Assembly (NCBI GenBank): GCA_026545225.1
Contig: CM048845.1
Location: 891,001 to 955,000 of the forward strand
Direction: 5' to 3'
Length of the DNA: 64,000 nucleotides
DNA from: Cornus controversa
Lineage: Eukaryota; Streptophyta; Magnoliopsida; Cornales; Cornaceae
Shown here: positions 56,081 to 64,000 of the stretch, piece by piece
How positions within the stretch are numbered: position 1 is the first letter of the stretch
Layout: every line of letters starts with the position of its first letter
Program-made: the position numbers and the translations under genes
Notes under the pieces: model-generated
What the model saw: the letters and a program-made list of their open reading frames with translations, nothing else
The model's database searches: none
What the model was told of the DNA's origin: nothing

Positions 56081-57127
56081 TTTCATTTAAAAATAATGAG
56101 ACTCAGAAGAGATTCCATTGTCAGTTGGCTAGTCTTTTTTGAAAAGAAGCATCACTGTCCCTGCTATGTAAGCTAGCTATTAGATCAAATTATTACCCAC
56201 CATCGCCTTTAATTCGTCACTTACATCTTCATCTATCTTTCACCTCTATCCTAAATTACATAAGAGTAAATACTCTCACCATTATATCATATGAGCAATA
56301 AGGCAAGTGAATACACTGAATATTTTATTCAAGTAAATGCACCTCTATCCTTTATCTTTATTGACGTATAATTAATATAAATTCAATTATACATTCATAT
56401 GAATTTATACTATTTTTGAAGTTTATTAAAATTATATATAATAGTTAATCCATTACATTTTATACTGATTTTATGAATCTGTAACTATTTTATTAACATA
56501 TATCAAGCATTATGTAAATACACTATTACATCAATATGTTATAAATTTTAGACACAAAACTCTTATAAATTATATTTATCTATAATAGGCTCCCATTTCG
56601 CCGGTTTTTTACTCTTTGATAAGTTTATAGTCTCAAGATTATATGATCCAAATAATAAAATAATAATGATAAACATATTAAGTGAATGTTACACAATGTC
56701 TCTTATTTTATGATTATTGTGAACTATAAAACAGGTTTTAATTTATACAATTTTTCATAGATTTAAAAAAAAAAAAAAAAAGGTGCAAGTGAGAGAAGAA
56801 AGTGAAAGAGATTTTGGATGAATTGTTTGTTTCTGTTTGAGTTTCATTATTCCCTCTTCTTTTTTAGTGGCGTTTGTGACCGTTAGCTAGCAATGTGTTT
56901 TTAGAGAGAGAAATGGCAGTGTGTTTTTTAGAGAGAGAGAGAGAGTGTGTAATGGGTTGCGGAGCAGCTGGCTTTTTGAAGTTGGGATCAGACAGTCACG
57001 TGAACGTCTTTTGAATTTTTTGATCTATATTTTTGTAGGTTTTGGTCGGCCTACATTAGGGTATTTCTAGGCAACTTATGGCACCAGTAGTGTACGCCCG
57101 AAATCGTCATCACTTGATGGTTACAAA
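56081..57127. other. No gene seen
   Basis: AT-rich. 56725-56790 matches 3110-3170 (TTTATACAATTTTTCATA). A purine-rich GAGAGAGA stretch lies at 56932-56946. No ORF with recognisable content. Confidence 0.4.
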
Positions 57128-57522
57128 GAGATATTGTATTGAATAAATTATTTCTTTCGACATAAATTAAAAAATAATTTTATTTCAGTTGAATAAATTA
57201 TTTTTTTTTTATAAGACTTCAAAAAAAAAGTTATCTCTGATGAATAAAATATCTTCTTTGATAGGACAGGAAAAAAAATATGATACGCAAAAGAAAAAAA
57301 TTATCTCTGTTGAATAAAATTTTTTTTTGACAAGATAAAAAAAAATGTATCCAAGAAAAAGTTATCTTTATCGAATAAAGTATCTTTTTTGACCGTATGC
57401 AAAAAAATAAAAATTATCGATTAAATTATCTCTTTTGACAGGATAAAAAAAGTACAAAGAAAAAGAGTTATCTCTATTGAATAAATTATCTCTTTTGACA
57501 ACATAAAAAAATATCTAAAATA
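57128..57522. repeat. Degenerate 55-68 bp tandem repeats, split by the 3.9-kb element
   Basis: AGTTATCTCT(G/A)(T/A)TGAATAAA-type words recur near 57231, 57299, 57360, 57413 and 57468. A further piece (AAAAAAAAAGTTATCTGTAA) follows the retrotransposon at about 61427. Confidence 0.65.
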
Positions 57523-57527
57523 ATAAT

Positions 57528-57868
57528 TGATAGAGTATTTGACTCCAATTATGAAACGTACAACGTGGAGGTTGAGTTCAAGGTGACGTGGATAAGAAAT
57601 CTACTTTAATCAGGACTCCTCTATCTCCAGGAGCCAGTCTCCTACTAGGACGCAGTTCCACTTGACCGCTATAAATACAGAAACGATCCATATACCAGGT
57701 ACGCAATTAATACCCTCTGAGTTTCTTTACAGCTTTTAAAGCCCTTTCGATTCCTGACTTGATCGTCGGAGCGTAGTCGGCCGGCACCACGCCGGTGCTT
57801 GATTACTCCTCTCTTGTCTCTTTTACAGGTTGGCGTTTGACCAGTTCGCGGCGGATTTTGCTTCATCA
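57528..57868 (+). repeat. 5' LTR of the 3.9-kb derivative
   Basis: 341 bp, TGATAGAGTATTTGACTCC to GCTTCATCA. A TATA-like CTATAAATACAG at about 57670 is a plausible promoter element. By eye it differs from the 3' LTR at about seven positions. Confidence 0.95.
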
Positions 57869-57939
57869 GTTGGCGCCGTCTGTGGGAAACAAACCCACGA
57901 ACTATACTCTCATCTTACCTAAAAAGCGTAAAAAGAAGT

Positions 57940-59590
57940 ATGATGCACCTGCGACCTGGGCTAGAGACCGCCACCATACAAGACCCTCCTGCTGGGGAAG
58001 ACCCCCTCGCGGGGCAAGACCCTCCTGCCGCATCCCCGGGTCGCTCCAATCACAATATCCCGATAACAGGAGAGGGGGGCATGCAGCCTCTTGGCCGAGG
58101 AGACTTTCCCGGGGCACGCCCCCGGAGTCCCAATCGACCAGGAGCGAGTTGCAGCGTTGGAATATCAGGTCCAGCACTTGAACCAAAGTCTGGCCCAGTT
58201 ACTCCAGCAAAATGCGACAATCCTGTAGCGCCTTCCTCCTGTGGAGCCAGTACCATCGCAGAGCCATCTTATGCCAATTGATCCAAATAGGGATGGTGCT
58301 GTGCGAGGTAGTGGGGTACTAGCAGAAGACCGCCCAAAGCCACGTGAGAAGCGACCGAGAAAAAACAAATCCGACTCATCTAATACCGCTGGAGAGACTC
58401 CGTACCCAAGGGGATTCGGGGTTTAGAGCCCGTACCTTCGGAGACTCAGGGCACCCAAGAGAGGCTGCCTATTATGACTTGGAGATGCAGGATCTCAGAG
58501 CCAAAATAGAAAGCATGGCTCATGTCATAAAAGGGAAAGGTCATGCTACAGTAGAAGATCTGGTTCAGCAAACCAATCTCCCTTTCTCTAATGAGGTAAT
58601 GACCTGTCCTTTATCCAACAAGTTCAAGATGCCTACCTTTGAAGGCTTTGATGGGACCCAGGACCCGCTAGATCATCTGGAGACTTATAAGGCTCTGATG
58701 CACCTCCAAGGAATACCAGATGAAATCCTATGTAGAGCTTTTCCTACTACATTGAAGAAATCTGCTCGGTCATGGTTTAACAACTTGAAGCCAACATCTG
58801 TACGTTCTTTCAAAGAACTGAGTCAATTGTTCGTAGGCAATTTTATTGCCTCCCGAAGGCACAGAAAGCCCGCCACCTATCTCCTGAACATAAGACAGAC
58901 TAAAGGAGAGTCATTGCGAGACTTCATTAACTGGTTTAACAGGGAGATGTTGCAGGTCGATGCTCTGGACGACAAGGTGGCAGTTACCGCATTTATGGAG
59001 GGCCTATTGTCTTTAAAGTTCTTGTACTCAATTTCCAAGCACCCTCTAGAAAGTATGTCTGAACTACTCGTGAAAGCCCAAAAGTACATAAACGTAGAGG
59101 ATGCCCTTGATGCGAGAAAGGCAAATAGGAAAAGGGGGGACAATCCAGTGAGGAAGATAGAGACCCCAAGTATAGCAGAATGTCACGAGAGCAAACCGAT
59201 AAAACATCACGTCGTGATAAGGGATTCAACACATTTACCCCCTTAAACACGTCAATAAGCCAAATCCTCTTCTACATCCAAGATGACCCGGCTATTGAAT
59301 GGCCCCCAAAACTAAGAACCAATCCATCCAAGAGGTCCCGCGACAAGTATTGTAGGTTCTATCGCGACCATGGCCACGATACAGATGAGTGCATAGACTT
59401 GAAAAGGCAGATTGAAAGTCTAATTCGAAGGGGCCAACTACAAAGATATGTAGCTGGAGATGAGAGGGGAACACAGAACTGCCCATGGGATGGGGATGGT
59501 AAAGATGACAACACTCAAAAAAATCATTTATTGGGGGAAATCAGAGTTATCTCCGGTAGACTTAGAGGAGACAAGGGGCATATTGATTAG
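57940..59590 (+). pseudogene. gag of the 3.9-kb derivative
   Basis: An N-terminal piece (57940-58281, MMHLRPGLETATIQDPPAGE) is followed after a frame change by a 300-codon frame at 58344-59246: AAYYDLEMQDLRAKIESMAH, FDGTQDPLDHLETYKALMHL, AFPTTLKKSARSWFNNL, KELSQLFVGNFIASRRHRKP, RDFINWFNREMLQVDALDDK. A second frame change near 59130-59180 leads to 59180-59590 with the zinc-knuckle-like YCRFYRDHGHDTDECIDLKR and RRGQLQRYV. Capsid and nucleocapsid parts are thus complete but in three frames. It keeps Gln where the long element has a stop. Confidence 0.88.
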
Positions 59591-59607
59591 AGACGTTAGA
59601 AGGGAGA

Positions 59608-59655
59608 CAGTTGGCCCATCCTTGGAATGCTGAGCATCTGAGGAAGTGCCACTAG
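59608..59655 (+). pseudogene. Stump of pol: last codons of integrase
   Basis: Reads LAHPWNAEHLRKCH then TAG (59653-59655), the counterpart of the pol end at 39855-39806. It directly follows the gag tail, so the deletion that removed pol ends here. Confidence 0.8.
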
Positions 59656-59839
59656 TAAGACTTTCTTTTAAAAGTTGCATTTACTTCAATAATTTCAGCT
59701 GAAACTCAGTTTAATATCGAGCCTTATGATGATAGTTTCAAAGTTCTTGCTTGAATAATTCTCTTTTTGTTACTGAAATATCAATAGCAGTCCTTTTTTC
59801 AAAATATGTTGTTATAACTAAAACAAAAGGTAAGTGGCC

Positions 59840-60390
59840 CTACGTGGGCACAACCATACGGGGATACACCTCCAAGGAGGGCCTTTAATGAAAGATGCGG
59901 GATGGATTAATCCCGAGAAAAATACTACCCTACGCGGGTAAAACCTTACGGGGGTACACCTCCAAAGAGGGCCTTTCATGAAAAAGGCGGGATGAGTTAA
60001 TCCCGAGAACATTGTATAAAGAACCCTACGTGGGTACACCTCTAAGGAGGGCCTTTGATGAAAAAGGCGGGATGAATTAATTCCAAGAACATTGTTAAAA
60101 TGGCCTTACGTAGGTACAACCCTACGGGGACACACCTCCAAGGAGGGCCTTTGATAAAAAAAGGCGGGATGAGTTAATCTCGAGAACATTGTATAAAGAA
60201 CCCTACGTGGGCACAACCCTACGGGTATACACCTCCAAGGAGGGCCTTTGATAAAAAAAAAGCGGGATGAGTTAATCCCAAGAACATTGTATAAAGAACC
60301 CTATGGGGGTACACCTCCAAGGAGGGCCTTTTACAAAAAGGAGGCGCATGAATTAATCCCAGAGCATGGCCGGCAAAGGGGAGTTATCCA
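59840..60390. repeat. About 80-bp tandem repeats, about six copies
   Basis: Same family as 38900-39600 in the opposite window orientation but the same orientation relative to the element: CCTACGTGGGTACACCTCCA, AGGAGGGCCTTTGATGAAAA, AGGCGGGATGAATTAATCCC, GAGAACATTGTATAAAGAA. Spacing varies because some units lack the second CCCTACGGGG block. Confidence 0.92.
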
Positions 60391-60553
60391 ACAGTGAAAG
60401 ACTCCACGAAAAGATTCTATGAAAGCCTTTTGCAGAGATAATAGCTATTTATCCATGAAAGGCGTTACAAGATCATAAGCATAAACTACAGAAAAAAAAA
60501 TGCTACAGTAGAAAGCGATATATAAATATAAAAAAATGATGAAAAGAAGTACA

Positions 60554-60632
60554 TCAGTCAGAGCTCTCGTTCTCATCCCCTTTCAATTGCAAGCGGGAAA
60601 AATCCATATCAGGCCACTCGCCTTGGTCCGAA
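60554..60632 (-). pseudogene. Stump of the antisense gene
   Basis: Minus strand encodes EWPDMDFSRLQLKGDENESS plus D and a stop, almost identical to the end of the antisense gene at 38640-38715. Upstream of it the sequence switches to the GC-rich minisatellite. Confidence 0.85.
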
Positions 60633-60649
60633 AATACTCTATCGAGGGC

Positions 60650-60970
60650 AGACCCGAGCGAAGGCGGCCAAGTGCGAGGGCGGCCAAGCGCGAAGGCGGC
60701 CGATCCTCGAGGGCTGCCAATAGCGAAGGCGGCCAAGAGCGAGGGAGGCCGGCCCTCGAGGGCGGCCAAGTTCAAGGGTGGCCAAGCACGAGGACAGCCA
60801 AGCGCGAAGGCGGCCAAGTGCGAGGGCGGCCAAACACAAGGGCGGCTAAGAGCGAAAGCGGCCTACCCGAGGGCTGCCAAGGGCGAAGGCGGCCAGCCCT
60901 CGAAGGCGGCTAAGCGAGAGGGAGGCCAAGCACGAGGGAGGTCGGTCGAGCACAAGCCCAAGGGCGCCAA
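60650..60970. repeat. GC-rich minisatellite, GGCGGCCAAGNGCGAG type
   Basis: Units of about 15-30 bases around GCGAAGGCGGCCAAG and CCTCGAGGGCGGCCAAG. Open frames on both strands (60536-60986 plus, 60554-60839 minus) read Ala/Gly/Arg- or Ala/Leu/Pro-rich repeats and are products of the repeat. Confidence 0.88.
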
Positions 60971-61078
60971 AAAAAAAAACTTATAGCGGTTTAAAATCCA
61001 TAGGCCAAGATAGAGCCTGGTGGGCTAGCCAAAGTGTTCATAAGGCTTGACGAGCAATCCTCATGAACAGGGGGCATC

Positions 61079-61419
61079 TGATAGAGTATTTGACTCCAAT
61101 TATGAAACGTACAACGTGGAGGTTGAGTTCAAGGTGACGTGGATAAGGAATCTACTTTAATCAGGACTCCTCTATCTCCAGGAGCTAGTCTCCTACTAGG
61201 ACGCAATTCCACTTGACTGCTATAAATACAAAAACGATCCATATACCAGGTACGCAATTAATACCCTCTGAGTTTCTTTACAGCTTTTAAAGCCCTTTCG
61301 ATTCCTGACTTGATCGTCGGAGCGTAGTCGGCCGGCACCACGCCGGTGCTCGATTACTCCTCTCTTGTCTCTTTTACAGGTTGGCGTTTGACCAGTTCGC
61401 GGCGGATTTTGCGTCATCA
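61079..61419 (+). repeat. 3' LTR of the 3.9-kb derivative
   Basis: 341 bp, preceded by CAGGGGGCATC (polypurine tract), ends GCGTCATCA at 61419. Confidence 0.95.
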
Positions 61420-61744
61420 ATAATAATTCAAAAAAAAAGTTATCTGTAAAAAAGGTAAATAGTTTATAGTAAAAAAACTAGTTACGGTATAATAAAATAA
61501 TGAATGATACATTAATGAATTTATGAACTTTCTTGTCATTTCATTTAAATGAAAATGACAAGTGAAATGTATACGTAAAAAAAAGCGGGAGTGCGAATAT
61601 CACCTCCCTAAATTATTATTACGACTACTATTATTATTTTGATGCTTTAATTTGTTGATTTGATCGTATAGCATTATAGCTTTTTGTATTTACTTGACAT
61701 TTATTGTCATTGGCATAATGGCATTGTTATTTTTTTACATTAAT

Positions 61745-61935
61745 CAAAGTATTCGAGGCTTCGTCTAGATTAATTTCTAGGATTTAGAAAAAGCGTATTC
61801 CCATCCTAGGTCGTGTAAGTTACAGAATTGTCTGTAGATGCTGACTCCAAAAAATTGTTTGCACTCAAGACAATTCGAACGTTAAACCTGATGCTTCCTG
61901 AGTTACCAGTGATGAGCCAACCCTTGGGAGTTAAA
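61745..61935 (-). mobile_element. Probable SINE
   Basis: On the minus strand it begins TAACTCCCAAGGGTTGGCTC, with an A-box-like GGTTGGCTCATCACTGG and, about 35 bases on, a B-box-like CGTTCGAATTG. It ends in an A/T-rich tail (AATGTAAAAAAATAACAA). That is the layout of a tRNA-derived plant SINE. Flanking duplications could not be fixed. Confidence 0.5.
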
Positions 61936-62494
61936 ATTGACATTGCTAATTGAGTGAATGTGACATGTGGTTGTATTTATTTGATTGATTATAATTTGAC
62001 AAAATAATATGATATTTATACTTTAATTTTATTTATTTGCAGTTGGTTTTCTTTTGATTCCTTTAAAAACATATTCAATATTTTACAATTATTTTCAAAC
62101 ATATCTGCACTTCGTTCTTGATGAATAATTCTATTGTTTCATTTATTACAAAACTCAAAAAAATATGATCATGAGAAGAACTAGAGATATGTTGGATTGC
62201 ATGGAATTAGAATTTGTAAAATTAGAAAAAATTTAGTTGAAATTTTAAACTAATTTTTTTTTTCAATTCCAATTGAAATAAACACCGGTGTTATATGAAT
62301 CTACTGCAAATAATCCCTTGAAGTTTTAAATGATATTATTTTTGTTGATTCAATTCATGAGTTATACAAGGGATATTTAGGTTATTTAGTTTAAGAAAAA
62401 AAATAAGTATCTTTCATTAAAAAAAATGAAGTTCATTTATCATTTCTCTCAATCAAATTTAAAAATAAAAAAACGAAGTGTCATAAATAACTCA
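61936..62494. other. No gene seen
   Basis: AT-rich sequence without open frames or repeats that I could relate to the rest of the window. Confidence 0.35.
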
Positions 62495-63270
62495 ATTTCA
62501 CAAAAGTAAAAAGGCAGAAGTATTGGCTGGGGACACAATGCAAGAAATGATACTTTGAAAGAATGGTGAGAAACTACATATGAAAAGAAAGAGAGAAACA
62601 GAGATTGCCAATTTCTTATTAGTTTGCTAGGGCTCTTTGAAATAGACTGAGGGAGTATTCTATTTCAATCATATCTTTTCGTTTGGAAAGTTATTTTTGC
62701 AGACCTTGTCAAGTCGACTAAATCTTACAATCCTATCCTTACTTTTATAACATTTCTTTTCTTATTTGATATGACATTTCCCTTCAAAGTATATAACGAA
62801 ATAATAGAAATTATATATACAAATAAAATATAAAATGATAATAATAATAACAAATAAATGAGTATGAACCACTATATATGCAGCAATCTATTCCTATATA
62901 AAGAAATTATATAGAAATTCAATTGTAGTGCATGCCCACGGGTCAAATTCACATATATTTTCATATTTTTAGTATTTAATTTTGCAAATATATTAAACTA
63001 TTATATTTTGATTTTATTATTTTATATTTTTTTACCCAATATTATGCATGTATTAAATAAATAAATGTGCAATAAATTGATGATTTAAAATGATAATATT
63101 TAATATTATAATTTCATAAATGTAACATTTAATTTAATCAATCAGTTAATTTAACCTAAATAATTTATGCACAATATTATTAAAATATAATATTAAATAA
63201 ATAAATAAAATTTATATGATTATGTCAAATATTCATATATATGTTAAACCATAAATTATAAACAATAATT
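62495..63270 (+). repeat. Direct copy of 3175-3810, with a 140-base addition
   Basis: Same sequence and orientation as 3175-3810. 62640-62785 (GACTGAGGGAGTATTCTATT ...) is present only here. Confidence 0.8.
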
Positions 63271-63390
63271 TAACATTTATCATGATTTATTGATTTTTCC
63301 ACTAGTACAAAGTTTCAATCATATTTTTTATTTTTTTAATTAAGAAAAATAGAAACATAAATTACATAGAGTTATAAATTAAATATACAC

Positions 63391-63510
63391 CTAAATTCTT
63401 CTATAATTATTATTCCTTTATATAGAGTCCTAAATTCTTCTATAATTGTTACTCCTTTATATAGAGTCCTAAATTAACTATAGAACTAAATTCTTCTATA
63501 ATTATTATTC
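63391..63510. repeat. Short tandem repeat of about 39 bp
   Basis: CCTAAATTCTTCTATAATT(A/G)TTA and CTCCTTTATATAGAGT recur two to three times. Confidence 0.75.
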
Positions 63511-63547
63511 ACTCAACTGTGCAATAGAAGGGTTTTCAATTAGTCTT

Positions 63548-63978
63548 TTTATTTCTCAAATCAGTATTTCCTCCAAAGTTCTCCTCATCTTTTCACTCAA
63601 TTTTGTTTCAATAATTTACTATGTAAAAATAGAAAGTATGAAGTCCTTCAAAATGTTATGTATTTTTCACTTTTACTTTATGTTGTAGTTTTTTATATTT
63701 CTTATTTTTAATACATAAATTATGATTAAAAAATTTATTTGCACGCCATAGCTAGATGGTGAAGTAGCCATTGATGCAAGTTTATGTGTTGTTTTTTTTA
63801 TTAATTATTTCTTTATTAAATTGTTTGGCAGGATTAAATAAATTTCTTCCCAAGCTGTCCTCATATTTTCCCTTGGTTTTGTTCCAATAATATAGTGTGC
63901 AAAAAAAAAAGTATGAAGTGCTTCTTCAAATTGTTATCTATTTTTCACCTTTACTTTATGTTATAATTTTTTATGGTT
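63548..63978. repeat. Direct duplication of about 140 bp, spaced by 140 bp
   Basis: 63570-63695 and 63850-63978 share TCCTCAT-TTTTC, TTTTGTTTCAATAAT, AAAAGTATGAAGTGCTT-type and TTTTTCACTTTTACTTTATG blocks. Confidence 0.65.
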
Positions 63979-64000
63979 ATATTCAATATTTATGATACCA

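Larger units (their letters stand above)
57528..61419 (+). mobile_element. Non-autonomous deletion derivative of the Tat-like family
   Basis: 3,892 bp flanked by a perfect target duplication ATAAT (57523-57527 and 61420-61424). Order: 5' LTR, primer-binding-type site GTTGGCGCCGTCTGTGG at 57869, gag, last codons of pol, 80-bp-type tandem repeats, last codons of the antisense gene, GC-rich minisatellite, polypurine tract CAGGGGGCATC, 3' LTR. All parts are collinear with the element at 25.7-45.8 kb. Protease, RT, RNase H, integrase and most of the antisense gene are missing, so movement would depend on a partner. Confidence 0.93.

Noticed and set aside
60536..60986. Ala/Gly/Arg-rich open frames on both strands
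   Set aside because: They are translations of a GC-rich minisatellite; stop codons are absent because of composition.

Overview
This is a gene-poor, repeat-dense stretch of a flowering-plant (eudicot-like) nuclear genome. The evidence is an AT-rich background with long (AT)n tracts, GT-AG introns, a plant-specific ATL-type RING-H2 gene remnant, Helitrons, plant Ty3/gypsy LTR retrotransposons nested in one another, and many foldback elements. I see no intact host gene, no tRNA or rRNA gene, and nothing prokaryotic.

Layout. 0.2-1.2 kb: decayed ATL RING-H2 gene. 1.2-3.95 kb: AT-rich repeats that recur elsewhere in the window. 3.95-17.28 kb: a large symmetric Helitron structure with two near-identical inverted arms of about 2 kb around a core that encodes a Helitron Rep/helicase (exons between about 9.4 and 15.06 kb, broken by two in-frame stops). 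17.3-25.4 kb: repeats, one unrecognised exon-like segment, a MITE, a hAT-like element, a reversed Helitron end and an Athila-type LTR. 25.74-45.82 kb: a minus-strand Tat-like gypsy element with broken gag-pol and a spliced antisense gene; that antisense gene is interrupted by a second, minus-strand, Athila-like element (26.79-36.95 kb, target duplication CCCTC). 46.07-50.29 kb: minus-strand non-autonomous Helitron sequence carrying pieces of an INDETERMINATE DOMAIN zinc-finger gene and of a CTR1-like protein-kinase gene. 51.4-52.7 kb: about 115-bp tandem repeats. 52.98-56.08 kb: a palindrome with two Helitron 3' ends facing each other around a hAT-like core. 57.53-61.42 kb: a 3.9-kb deletion derivative of the same Tat-like family (LTRs, gag, tandem repeats, stumps of pol and of the antisense gene; target duplication ATAAT). 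61.4-64 kb: a SINE-like copy and AT-rich repeats, one a direct copy of the 3.1-3.8 kb sequence.

How the parts relate. The autonomous-type Helitron at 4-15 kb has the termini that could mobilise the non-autonomous copies at 46-50 kb: they share 5' and 3' end sequences, and the hairpin before the CTAG end changes in a compensating way between copies. The complete Tat-like element and its 3.9-kb derivative are collinear, so the derivative shows which parts of the parent were kept. Most coding regions carry nonsense or frameshift mutations, several at former Trp codons, as expected for silenced, decaying transposons. All family assignments were made by eye from motifs; no database search was possible.
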